NCBI GenBank assembly: GCA_029532625.1
Contig: JARFXM010000003.1
Location: 4,402,001 to 4,466,000, forward strand
Reading direction: 5' to 3'
Length of the DNA stretch: 64,000 nt
DNA from: Lomentospora prolificans
Taxonomy: Eukaryota > Ascomycota > Sordariomycetes > Microascales > Microascaceae
The translations under genes and the position numbers were made by a program. Under the pieces are notes generated by a model. It was given only the letters and a program-made list of their open reading frames with translations. It ran no database searches and was not told where the DNA came from. Positions 1-11,021 of the stretch are shown piece by piece; position 1 is the first letter of the stretch, and each line of letters starts with the position of its first letter.

Positions 1-98
1 TAGCGGGCTTTAGGAAACGGGAAGCTGGGGTAAGAGGGGGTTTCCCGGCTACATGGCGCCGATCTGGTCTGGCCCTGTGAAGCTCCTGTGACACGTAC

Positions 99-2286
99 CT
101 GGTCTCTCAACGTGAAGCGGCCCATCTGGGGATAGTCCTCGAAGCGCTCAACGCATACGCTTCCCGCGCCTCCAATGACTTGCATTCTGGCGATAATGCT
201 GTCTCCCTTCTTGGCGTGAGTCGGTGGCAGCTTGCTCTTCCTATTGGTTCCCTTTTGAAGCTTGTGGAGCAAAGCTGCAAATGTAACTTCTTCAATAGCC
301 GCATGCACATGGAGCACGCAGTTAAAACCAGCCGTGAGAATGCTCTTGAGGTCGAGAATTCGAATTTGGGCCTCGAATTCTTGGACGTTGTGTACGAGAC
401 GCTTAGGAGAGCAGAGGACGAAACCGGGGAGAATATCTTCCTCCTCAATACCCTTGAGTCGAATGCGCACCTGGTCACCGCATTGGGCGATGGGAATCTC
501 CTCCTCAGCTTCGGCATATACAGCCATGACTTCGATGTTGTTCTTGTTGGGCATCATTATCAAGTTCATTCCCTTCTTCACTACACCAGCCTCAATCTTG
601 CCCTCCACCATGGTGCCCAAGTCCCGGTACTTGCCGTTCACCGCCATCATGAATGGAGCATTGACCTTCCTCTCCAGTGCCTTCATCCCATCAAGATACT
701 CGAGTAGAGAAGGGCCGTTCCACCAGGGGCAGACCTCCTTAGGTACGCGGTCCTTGATGCCCTGGATCTGCTGAGCGGCGATAGGAATGAACATGACGTC
801 GGTCTTGAGGTTGTAACCGGTGCCCTTGAGGAACTGGGAGAGCTTGGTAGTGCACTCCTTGTATCGCTCCTCGGACCAGTTGACAGTTGGGTCATCCATC
901 TTGTTGATGACAACAACGAGTTTGTTGACACCCTGGGTCTTGGCAAGCATGGCGTGTTCACGAGTCTGACCGCCTCGCTCAAAACCGGTCTCGTACTCGC
1001 CCTTACGGGCACTAATAACGAGGATACCGACATCAGCCTGAGAAGCTCCTCCGATCATGTTGGGGACGTAAGTTTTGTGTCCGGGGGCATCCAGGATACT
1101 GTATCGGCGTTTCTCTGTCTCGAAGAAACCACGACCGACCTCAACGGTTTTACCCTTGGAACGCTCCTCCTTGGTCAAATCCAGGACCCAAGAGAGATAC
1201 CAGGATTCACGACCTAGGTCCTTGGCTTCCTTCCTATATTTATCAATGGTACGCTCATCAACCATACCAGTTGCATAGAGGATTGATCCACCAAGCGTCG
1301 ACTTTCCAGCATCGACGTGGCCGATGAAGATGATGTTCACGTGTTCCTTGCCATAAATCTCTTTGAGAGTGTCATCGTCAACATCGGCAGCCTGTTCCTT
1401 CTGGACAGCATCAGCGTCTCGGATAGGGGCCTTGGGGCCTCCAGAGGTAGGGCTCGAGCGACCGGAAGAGGTGGGCGATGTCTTGCCGCTCGCTGAATCG
1501 CCAGTCTTGCTTATCGCCTTGGCCGCTGTAGCCTTAGCACCCTCCTCTGGTTTGGGAACTGCCTCCTTGGTTTCGGCTTTCGCGACCTCCGCCTTCTTGG
1601 GGGGTTCGGTTTTCTTGGGCTCCTCCTTGGCGGCTCCCGTAGCCCCGATCGATAGCACCTTGGCCTTTGGCTTGGTTACATCGGCGCCGAGGGAGAGGAC
1701 CTTGGTGCCGCCCTCCTTCTGCACAGGGGGAGTAGGCTGGGCGGGGGCAGGGGCGCTAGAAGCAGCGACGGAGGGGCCTTTGGGAGGCGCACTCTGCTGG
1801 GCCTGAGGCTGGGCTCGCTGTTGCTGCTGCTGAGGTTGCTGGGGTTGCTGGAAGGTTTGTTGACCATATTGAGGAAACTGACCACCTGCGAAAGCGGGAC
1901 CAGGATAAGTTAGTCGGTGATTGGGGCCGCGCCTGAAGCGACGAATGTGGCGCAGGGTAAAACGAACCATATTGTTGGCCGTAGCCGCCTTGCTGGGGAT
2001 ATCCTTGGCCACCCTGTCCGTACTGGTCAAAGCCTTGTTGACCGCCGTATTGGGGGTAGTAACCCTGCTGGTAATATTGCTGGTACTGTGGCGGGTAGCC
2101 TCCGTAGGCCTGCCCTGGTTGGAAGGTTTGCGCCGTGGGTTGAAAGGCGGCGGCGGCAGCGTTCGCCCGAAAAGAGCTGCCCTGGCCCTGGCCTTGCTGG
2201 TTGATGTTTAGTTGTTGTTGAGTTTGCCTGGAGAGGTTCTCGTCCTGGGCAGCAGGATCGTCCTCCCACGAGTTGAGGTGAGACAT
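99..2286 (-). CDS. SUP35: Translation termination factor eRF3 (Sup35), partial
   Basis: GTPase that works with eRF1 to release finished proteins at stop codons in the cytosol. Exons are 1968-2286 and 99-1885, with an 82-base intron (donor GTTCGT, acceptor CGCAG) that keeps phase; 702 residues are visible. A further donor (CAG|GTACGT, at 98) begins an intron that runs off the left edge, so only a last short exon is missing. Residues 1-137 are rich in Q, G and Y with a glutamine run, a prion-like N domain; ANAAAAAFQP resembles a PAM2 poly(A)-binding-protein motif. A charged middle region carries two KVLSxGA copies (168-174, 182-188). The GTPase domain shows GHVDAGKS (295-302), DAPGH and NKMD, followed by the two beta-barrel domains of the family. 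Identification rests on this whole architecture and is firm. Confidence 0.97.
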
Positions 2287-3341
2287 TGTGAGTTCTCGAT
2301 AGACGGAACAGAGTATCTGAAAGCGATCAAGATGTTGCAATAGAAGAGCAGAATGAAAGCGCGTTATCCCAAAGCTGCAGAGAGCATGAAATGTTAAAAA
2401 AAATGACGGATGGAGATGATGACGCGCAGAAAAATAAGAGGTGGAACTCGGCCCACAAGATACAGCCTTGGGCGGCCCATGAGGGAGGGGTATCTTACTG
2501 TGACTAGGTTTGGAGCCCGACGGGAACGAAGCGGTCGGCAGGTGGTCTTCTATCAAGGGAGTGGCACTATTCTGCTGGTTCCCAGACTGAAAGGGTCGGC
2601 TGTGATGCAAAAGAAGGTTGCTGGAGGCGAAAGGGATTCCGTCGAGCGAAAAATCAACAAGGCAAGAGAGCAATGGCCAACGCTGGCGTTGCGGAAAGTG
2701 CCCCGCCATGCGTCAAGGAAAATCTGAAGCGGGGCTGTCCTAGGTATTCTCACTGTGCAGTTTTACGTGCTTACTGTCTCATGTTCAGGGCTGATTCGGG
2801 TCATTAGTCTCTAAAAGCACTGTACTGACACTGTGCGCGCGACTTAGAGATCGAGGGCAAAATTCGTTGGACCAAGGTGCGCCTCCGGTGCCTAATTGAC
2901 CTGGACCGGGTTCGGAATGTTCCTCCCCAGGCCAGGCTGGCTGTGTGCGATCTCCACTGACTCACCGAGCCCATGTTTACAGGGCTGATGGGGACCAAAT
3001 TAAATTACCTACTTCGTATGCTAGAATGGAACTAAGTTCATCCTTGATCTGAGCCCGGTCAGACTGGTAGTGTTATCTGGTCGGGCTGGAGTGTCTGCCT
3101 GGCACTTGCTCCTTCCCAAGATGTACTGCATTCCTGCTTCGCATATTATGTGCTCACTTTGGACACAAACCATGGCTGACGCCGTCCCATAACCAACCTT
3201 GACGAGACTCGTTGTTAAGCTCCGACCCCCTCCCCCGGGAAAAAAAAAGAACACAACAAACGAGGAACACGTCGAGAATGAACATATGGGTTTACACTTC
3301 CATTACCTCCTCATCATGGGCCTAACTTTGGTTCTTCGCCG
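2287..3341. promoter_or_regulatory. Divergent promoter region between eRF3 and the YRB30-like gene
   Basis: About 1.05 kb separates the eRF3 start (minus strand) from the YRB30-like start (plus strand), so both promoters must lie here. I see no conserved coding sequence; the open frames that extend the eRF3 frame upstream to 2709 lack family similarity and are read as leader sequence. A short C-run followed by nine or more A residues lies near 3225-3249, about 100 bases upstream of the plus-strand start. No specific operator can be assigned. Confidence 0.5.
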
Positions 3342-5356
3342 ATGGATTCCTTACTCTCGCGGCTTGGTGTCCAAGCCATGAACTATGCTATTAGGTCGGG
3401 TCTCGCACTCAGCTCGACTTACGCCCTTTCTCAATGTTCTCGGCTTTTACAGACGGTCGATGATAAGAATCTGCGTGCTGAACTCAAGACCCTCCAGAAG
3501 CTTCTAGACACCAAAACCCAGGTTGGTTTCGTTGAATCTGTTGCGCCACGGTCTTGAGAGAAACTAACCAAGCCCAGATCATATCGCCAGCTATTGACCT
3601 CATTGAATTCAAGTATGCGAAGTAAACTAACTAATGACGCCGTCGAAGATCAATCTTTCGCTAAACTCCAGTGCTAACCTATGCCGCGTTTCATAGATCA
3701 GGAAGGGGCAATATCTTTCTGGAATCAGCGGTCCCTCTAGCTAAATCGCTTCACGAAGACATTGTCGGTTTAGCAAGGCGACTCGAGAATGTGGCTACTT
3801 CGGAGGAGGAGTTGCTCGAGAAGCAACAAGGCCAGAGGATATCCAAGAACCGGGAGGCAGTGCTGCGATCTATCATCTTTGATTTGCGGGAGATGCTCTC
3901 TCGGATAGACCATGACATCCCTTTACTCCAGCTCGCTATCACGGCTTCTGGCGAGAGTTTGGGCACGTCGCTCCCACCTGGGGTTTCCCCATCCCGCCTT
4001 CTTCAGGCTAGTACTTTTTTAATCGTGGGAGATACACAATATGCAGACGCCACGAAACCCGTTCAAATAGGTCCGTCGTTCACGTTGTCATTGTACATGC
4101 TTTTTCTGGGCCATAGCATACCCAGCACCACACCACCGAATCGGGCGATGAGTGGGGTTGTCCTCTGTGATAGATCCCCCTCGATACCCAGTACACCGCA
4201 GAGTTCTGAGCAACAGGAAGAGTTGCCTTACGGCTTCGGAGATGGTGAAAGGAAGCCTATTTGGCAGGAAGTGATGCACAAAGCTCGTGTTCGCTTATGT
4301 CGTACGCCGATACACTACGTCTTTGATCCCCTCAAGGGTTACAGGCCCAGTTTTGAATACCAGGCGACATCAGTGGCAAGTGAGGGCCCAATCCCTTTTT
4401 CGACAGACGAGTTTTCGTACCACCTGGAAATAGTTGAGGACCTCGATGACGGAAGAGTCCACGACGAGTTACCCGGCGAGCCGTACGACACTATTCTCAA
4501 TGCTGGAAGAAGAGAGTCCATCCCGATTTACCATTTATCGAAGATTTTCTATACGGACACCGGCCGAATACTGAATGTGGGCAATGGACCCGATGGGGAA
4601 AACAGCCCAGTCTTACTTTTGAAGCGAGACATGAACCCGCAGGTGCCGTCGCGTATGACAGATCGGCTCGAATCATATAGCCTTACCCTAAAAAGTGATG
4701 GACCGTTGAGGGAAGAGCATGAGATGTCGGACGGGTTAGACGAGCAGTCGAGTATTGACTGTCAACTAACCTCGGAATGCCACAACCGGGTTACTACGCA
4801 GGCCGCGGATTCTGTCGGGCTAGAAGAGCGCCGGTGGAAGCTGCCGCTTCACCTTGATCCCGAATGGATAGCTCTTGAAGTCTTCCAGGAGGACGAGTCA
4901 GAGAGTAGAGATCCTGACGATGACAGCGATTGTGGCCAGATGGCCCAGCAATATTCGCGCAACGGTCGACGCGGACTAGACCCCAGCCTAGTTGATCAGA
5001 TCCGGCGCATTTCAATCATGCCGTCACCTAGAGCTGCGTCGCAACCATCCTCAAGTCCTATGTCGCAGAATGTAGACCACCACCCTTCCTTGGTGAGCGG
5101 AGAATCTTTGGTGGCGAGATCCCCCTTTGGCGCTATTACGTCGTCTCTTTCTCTGATGGAGATGTTGATCCGCTTGAGTAGTCTTCAGGAGTTTCAGCAA
5201 ATGTGTCATTTATCGATTCCCGATCATATATTGACATTCTTCTTAGAGGAGACTTCAACTACGGGCTTGGCGGGTCAAGACAAGTGGAACGCTAGAAATG
5301 ATGCTAAGCACAGAGTCGGATTTGATCCATATACTGATAGTCCGAGCAAACGATAG
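3342..5356 (+). CDS. YRB30-type RanGTP-binding protein
   Basis: Exons 3342-3521, 3578-3612 and 3697-5356 join in frame to give 624 residues; introns are 56 and 84 bases with GTTGGT and GTATGC donors, and the middle exon is only 35 bases. The N-terminus (MDSLLSRLGVQAMNYAIRSG) and the following long helical region match my memory of the fungal RanGTP-binding protein family (Pfam Ran-binding, yeast Yrb30), which binds the GTP form of Ran and affects nuclear transport. The N-terminal half is well folded in character; the C-terminal third (from about residue 370) is polar, Ser/Asp-rich and probably disordered. No enzyme motif is visible. The next gene lies 780 bases downstream on the same strand. 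Family call is fairly sure; the cellular role is taken from yeast. Confidence 0.82.
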
Positions 5357-6135
5357 CAAGGCAAGCAGTGTTCACCAACAACATTGGATGCGTCTGGGGA
5401 GCGAGGTTGATCACAAGAAAAGAAGTCTGGATCCGTAGTATATTAATCACAAGAAAGAAAAAGAGATTTTTTTTTTTTTTAAAAAAAAACCGCTATTTTC
5501 ATTCCCCAGGTGTAAAGAGTTGGTGCATTTATAATGTCGAATGCGAATGCGCGCGTATACGAGTGCGGTGCAGTTGTTGCAGACGTTGTTTCCCACGCAT
5601 GCAAATGGAAATTGGGAGCTCACTCAAAAGCTGTGGCGATCCCGAGGCGGCTTTTAGTGCTCGAAGGTCTGGCTATTCCCCGGCTAATCTGCAAGCTGGT
5701 TGTGGCAGGACAAATCAGAGCTCGGGAAAGCGCCTCTCTGTGGCTTGTGTTCGTCATCCACTGACGAAGATAGTATCGCGTTACGTATTCCTGACCAGCA
5801 AACCCGGTGCCACCCCCCCTTCCAGTGCTGGCCAACCCAAGGCCAGCCAAGCCCAGACCTGTACTTGCGCCGGAGGCGAGGCTGCTATTCATTAGCCAGC
5901 GACAGCGAGCACTCTAGGCTCCACCAACCCATATAATCCTTCCAACAACCGCCACCATTTCTCATCTCTGGCAGACGTTGAAGAGTTCCTTTTAATGATT
6001 TAGTCCTCACTCTTTACAGCTTGCGATATTTTGTGCATATCTGATAACGAGCAGCGGCCATCCATCCAGTCCGTCTACTTCGACTGACGAACAGCTAAAT
6101 CCTCCTCCGTCCTTCGAAATCGACTGCTCTCCACC
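5357..6135. promoter_or_regulatory. Intergenic: 3' end of the YRB30-like gene and HSE1 promoter
   Basis: Tandem intergenic stretch of 779 bases. It holds a T14-A9 run at 5467-5489, able to fold back on itself, soon after the upstream stop codon, and an ATATAAT box at about 5931-5937, some 200 bases before the HSE1 start. The short open frames here show no family resemblance. Confidence 0.4.
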
Positions 6136-8424
6136 ATGTTTCGTGCAGCAGCGGCTGGTCCATTCGACGAGGTCGTCGGTACGTATGAATTCCCCATGAA
6201 CCAGCATTCGTTGCTGGTGTCTGTATCCCGGTCAGGAATTCTAACTTTCGATTCCCTCGGCGATAGCTAAGGCGACCGACGAGAACCTTACCTCGGAAGA
6301 CTGGGGAGCTATCATCACCGTCTGCGACCAGGTATCCACCGATACAAATGGTCCCAAGGAGGCGGTCCAGAGCATAATTAAGCGTCTCGCCCATCGAAAT
6401 GCTAACGTACAGCTTTATACCCTCGAGGTATGTCTTCGAACCCGACAGGCTCGAACCCTCGAATGTGAGGGTACGGCCGACTCATGGTTGAACCGTTTCT
6501 GACGTCGTATCGCTTTCTTTAGCTCGCAAATGCGCTCAGCCAAAATTGCGGCAAGGAGATGCACCGAGAACTCGCCAGTCGTGCCTTTACCGATGCGTTA
6601 CTTAAGCTCGCCAATGACAGAAACACTCACAATCAGGTCAAGGTCAAGATCTTGGAGAGGATGAAGGAGTGGTCCGATATGTTCAAGAATGACCCCGACC
6701 TCGGAATTATGTACGATGCCTTCTACCGCCTCAAGCAGAACAACCCAACGCTAGAACCACCCTCTGCGCCCCAGAAGAACAATCTCACCGACCTTGACCG
6801 ACAAAAGGAGGAAGAGGAACTCCAGATGGCCCTCAAACTTTCACTTCAGGAGGAGGAGCGCAAGAAGAAGGTTGGCGAGTCTTCCTCTGCTGCGGCATCA
6901 TCCTCGGCAGCAGGAAGCTCTGCAGCAGCAGCGGCGGCGGCTCCCGAGATAAAACCCATGCCCTCTGGAACGACAGCGGCCACCGTTTCACGTGTTCGTG
7001 CACTCTATGACTTTGTGCCGTCCGAAAGCGGGGAGCTTGAGTTTAAAAAGGGCGATGTGATTGCCGTCTTGGAGTCTGTATACAAGGACTGGTGGCGTGG
7101 CTCCCTAAGGGGCAAGACTGGTATATTCCCTCTCAACTATGTTGAGAAGCTCACCGACCCTACGCCCGAGGAGCTCCAGCGCGAGGCACAAATGGAGGCC
7201 GAGGTGTTTGCAGAGATCAAGAACGTCGAGAAGCTGTTGACTTTGCTGAGCGCCTCCAATACCTCACCCCGCGAGGAAGATAACGACGAGATTGCCGTAC
7301 GTAGACGCCCGACCATAGTGCAACTTAGCACACTCTTGGTGACTGACCTCTGCACAGAAACTATATCACCAAACAACTGCAATCCGGCCAAAGTTAATTC
7401 GCTTGATCGAAAAGTACTCTCAGAAGAAAGGTGGGTTTCGGCAATTCCGCCAAAATAACGTTACAGCAACTAACATCTTAATTACAGATGACTTCACGCA
7501 GCTAAATGAGAAGTTCATCAAGGCCCGCCGAGACTACGAGGCTTTGTTGGAATCATCCATGGCTCATCCACCTCAACCGTCATACCACCAGTACATTCCG
7601 CCCGGTCCCTCGCAGCAGGGCTACCCCCCTCAGGGCGGCCCCGGAGGAGCGCCACATGACTCTCAGAGATTCTACACCCCTGGGCCGCAGGGTACGTATT
7701 GAACCCGACATGGCAAGCAAGAACTCGCGTTAACGAATGGTCAATAGACTATCATGGCGCCAGCCCCCCTCCCACCCACTTCCAGCGACCAAACCAAGCC
7801 GCGACACCAGCCCCATTCTACGTCGCAGGATCCGAAATCCCCTCTGCAAGCCAACAGTATCCAGTCCGACCCGGCCCTACTGCCGGCGCTCCACCCGGCC
7901 AGCCAGCGCGGATCAACACATCTTCACCTCCTCCGGCGGCGAACCAGTATGCGGCCTACCAAGCCAACCAGACGCCAGGAAGCACTTATGGCGCTCAAGA
8001 GTTGGCCACCTCGATATACGACACACCCATCTCTCCCACCAACCACAATTCGCTAAACCCTGCGGCCCCTTATTCCCCCGATGACCCGTACAATGCCCCC
8101 AACCCTGGCCCGCTGGCCCAGCCTACGCCTCCCGCAAACGCCCAGCCATCACAACCACAATATCAAGGCTACAACCCGTCACAAGGCTATGACGGAACTC
8201 CTTCTGCACCCAGCGGAGCACCCCCTCCCATTCCCCAGGCGCTAGCTCCTGGCCGGCCGGAAAATGCTGTGTCCCCTCCTCCAGGCGGAACCTTTGATGC
8301 GCGCCACGGACTGCCCAGCCAGGCCAACAACAGTCAGCACCAATACAAGCCTTATGTTCCACCTTCCGCGGAGCCTAGCGCTCCGGGACCTGCCGACTAC
8401 TACCGCCAAAACAGTGGCTACTAA
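6136..8424 (+). CDS. HSE1: Class E vacuolar sorting protein HSE1 (ESCRT-0 subunit, STAM homologue)
   Basis: Six exons (6136-6178, 6267-6427, 6523-7296, 7358-7430, 7488-7691, 7748-8424) join in frame into 643 residues. HSE1 pairs with VPS27 to form ESCRT-0, which gathers ubiquitinated cargo on endosomes for the multivesicular body pathway. Domains in order: VHS domain (about residues 10-140), ubiquitin-interacting motif ELQMALKLSLQEEE (about 167-180), an Ala/Ser linker (190-208), an SH3 domain (about 225-278, ALYDF through FPLNYVEKL), a helical GAT-like core encoded across exons 3-5, and a Pro/Gln/Tyr-rich tail. Start context CCACCATG is favourable. Five introns of 56-95 bases all have clean GT-AG ends. 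Length and domain order fit fungal HSE1 well. Confidence 0.96.
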
Positions 8425-8832
8425 CCGCGCTGGTGGGTAGTAGCTGTAGATCAAGGTCAAGTTATATACGAATCGCCCAAAGGTTGTATGAATTGGAATC
8501 GCAAGTTTTTGTCGAGTAGTCAGCTTGCTAGGCGTTTGGTGTGGCTTTGTTATTTCATTTAGTTAGTTTAACCCATTTTTATCACCAACATAGTTCCCGT
8601 ATAATGATAAAAAGAGGTGCAGTGCTGGCTATGAGACTTGTTTGTCTTGCACGCGAAATTCGGAGATGTCCACCTTGTAGCAGGGCTCCTCGGGGCTGTA
8701 ACATAGGAATAAAATATGGGTATACAGTCATGCGGCTGGCCTACGACATCAACAAGGGTGAGCCGGCGTATCTACGGGTATCGTACACAGATCGACTATA
8801 CATACACAAATGAACCCGCCCCTCCAAGCGGT
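8425..8832. other. Convergent 3' intergenic region
   Basis: Just over 400 bases between the convergent HSE1 and JmjC-like genes. It should hold both polyadenylation regions; I see AT-rich pieces but no gene or repeat. Confidence 0.5.
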
Positions 8833-9969
8833 TCACCGAAACCACCAGTTCACTGAAGCATTGAGGGCCCCCTCCCACCCTTCACTTCGTACGGAATGCC
8901 ACCACCCCACCGGAATGAACAAGGCGTCTCCGGGGCCAACTCTCGTCTCCAGCAGCTCGCCAGCCGTGTCTTCGCCAGTAGCTTCCCAGATTGTTGTATG
9001 AAGAAGATCCCTCTCCGGGCCGTGCATCATATCGGCGAGCCTGATTCGCGACGAGCCACTCTTTCCTAGCTTCCTTTGGACAGTTCGAAAGAGCGCCTCT
9101 CCGGCGGTGGGACTCATGAGGCGCACAACTTTGGCGCCGTGAAGCTGGCAAAAGAGGTTCGGGTTAGGGTCGCGGTGGAGAGGGGTGTAAGTTGGTTCGA
9201 GGCCTATCCATATGCTGGAGGCGTAGATGTCTCCCTTGCCCGCTTTGGCGACGATATGGGGGGTAGGGAGATCCGCGGCTAGCTGGGGCGGGAGGTCTGG
9301 GATGGGGGATTGGGCGATGTACAGCTGGCGCAGGGGTGTGTTTGGGGACGAGCGGTTGAAGGCGAGGGCGGAAAGCAGGAGGGAGAGTGGGGCGTCGAAT
9401 TGGAAGAAGGAAGGGGCGGAAGTTGGGGGTTTGAGAAGCTCTTGCTTGAGAGGGAGGATAGATTCCATGAGAAGGGCCTCGCGAGGAGAGGTCTGGCGGG
9501 AAAGCCAGTCGACGAAGAGGGATACGGCATCTTGCGTGCCGCTTTGGTCGGCCGCGAGCGGTTGCGGGCTCATGAGCTCATACGGAAAGGGAAGGTAAAA
9601 GAAGTCGTCCAGGTACGGGCTAAGAGTGCCTGAATTGGCGCCGGATGGGTCTTTGGAGGGAGTAAACCATTTCTCTTGGGCCGGGAGAAAAGGGGGAGAC
9701 GAAAGTGCGGGTGGCGCGTGTAATGCAAGGGGCAACCTGAGTTCTTGTGTAAGTTTTTGGAATTCTGGTATATTGGCCTGGTGGAAGGAAGTTGGCATGA
9801 TAGGAACGCTAGTTGGGCGCACGTGGTTCGATATCGTCCGTTGAAAGCTTCGGGACCTTGTTTGGAACCTCGAAATGGCCTTGAGGGTATTCATCCTGGC
9901 TGGATATGGCCCCGTCAAGGCTCGGCGAAAGCAATATTGTCGAGCCAGAGAAATGCAAGCTCGCCTCAC
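8833..9969 (-). CDS. JmjC/cupin_8-like Fe(II)/2-oxoglutarate oxygenase
   Basis: Single open frame of 378 residues. The C-terminal half has the layout of a JmjC-type (cupin_8) oxygenase: HxD iron ligands at His265 and Asp267 (PLHRDPNPNLFCQLHGAK), then GPGDALFIPVGWWHSV with the third ligand at His358, and a final beta-strand SVNWWFR. Lys280 is a candidate for 2-oxoglutarate contact. Such proteins hydroxylate protein or RNA side chains; the substrate cannot be told from sequence. The first 50 residues are Arg-rich with almost no acidic residues, like a mitochondrial presequence, but in-frame Met26 and Met58 are alternative starts that would drop it. It is divergent from the CK2 beta gene across about 1 kb. 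Confidence 0.82.
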   Translation of the reverse strand: MRRACISLARQYCFRRALTGPYPARMNTLKAISRFQTRSRSFQRTISNHVRPTSVPIMPTSFHQANIPEFQKLTQELRLPLALHAPPALSSPPFLPAQEKWFTPSKDPSGANSGTLSPYLDDFFYLPFPYELMSPQPLAADQSGTQDAVSLFVDWLSRQTSPREALLMESILPLKQELLKPPTSAPSFFQFDAPLSLLLSALAFNRSSPNTPLRQLYIAQSPIPDLPPQLAADLPTPHIVAKAGKGDIYASSIWIGLEPTYTPLHRDPNPNLFCQLHGAKVVRLMSPTAGEALFRTVQRKLGKSGSSRIRLADMMHGPERDLLHTTIWEATGEDTAGELLETRVGPGDALFIPVGWWHSVRSEGWEGALNASVNWWFR

Positions 9970-11021
9970 CCGGATGTAAGAGCTCGAGAGCAGAGAGGTA
10001 CATTAAGACGAAGGGTGCCTGGCATTGGGTAGCTGGAATGACTAAGCCCGCATCCGTTCAGGTCTGTCGCTGGCAAAGCTACTGTGAGATTAGGTACTAC
10101 TACTTGTAGAACAGCACAGACCATGTGCAAGCCACAATATGAGAGACTTCCTCAGACGCACAATCCATCAGCACTGGGAACAAGTGAGGCTGGTGTTTGG
10201 CACTGGATTTGACATCCATCAATGGGATCCTGACACTTAATAGGTCGCACTTGCGCCAAGCGCTGGTCTGTCCACAGATCGGTCGTTTCTGGACAAACCC
10301 CACCAACCGCTCTGGCTGGCTGGCTTGGCCCTCAGCGTGCCCACAGCCAGCCAGCCCCTACAACAACCCCAACTGACGCCGCACTGCATCATCCCTTGAT
10401 AAGACGGCCCTGCATTGCTTTTGCTTCGCCGTTGTCATCACCACAACTTTGGGACTGGATTTTGGACAACTAAACTGGCGACTGATTGATTCCGAGCCGA
10501 CTTTACTCCCCCCGGAAAAAACCCGCCGCTTGACACATTGGAACCGGGCTCTGGTGTTTTGCTGTTGCTTTGCCCGATACCAAGGCCCAAGGCTGCCCTC
10601 ATTGATCCCACCGTCTGGCCTACCCCACCAACCCTGGACTGTGTGGCCTGGTCGCGAATCGCCATTTCCTCCCGACTCCAGTCATCATCGACTTTGACCT
10701 TTCTCGGGGCTTCCAAGCTGCCAGCACCATTTCCACGGCCATGGTCGCGCCTATAGCCTGAATATTTGGCCCCCCTTGAATCCTCACTGGGCCATCTCCC
10801 AATCAATCTCTTTTCCAGTCTATCCCGCCACCATCTGCCCTTTTTTTCTCCCTGGCGCCCACACCCCCGCTATTTGCAGAAGCCGCCCCGCTCCTCGACC
10901 ACCGCCCAGCCCTGGACCTTCAGCCCTCTCTCGACGCATCAAGCCCAAAACACCCCTCTCTTGGCCGACCACCAACCCTCAACTCTGGGAAAAGAGTCGC
11001 CCCTCGATGGTCCTTAGCATC
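9970..11021. promoter_or_regulatory. Divergent promoter region, JmjC-like gene and CK2 beta
   Basis: About 1.05 kb. The half near CK2 beta (10360-11020) is strongly pyrimidine-rich, typical of fungal promoters and long leaders. A GGCTGGCTGG run (about 10313-10323) and a CCAGCCAGCC run (10347-10356) form an imperfect inverted repeat with a loop of roughly 23 bases. Open frames that extend the CK2 beta frame upstream to 10776 are Pro/Ser-rich and read as leader. Confidence 0.45.

Noticed and set aside
1756..2709. Minus-strand 317-codon frame extending the eRF3 N-terminus upstream and past the intron
   Set aside because: The conserved protein starts at 2286 and must splice at 1967 to reach the GTPase domain; the extra parts are leader and intron read-through.
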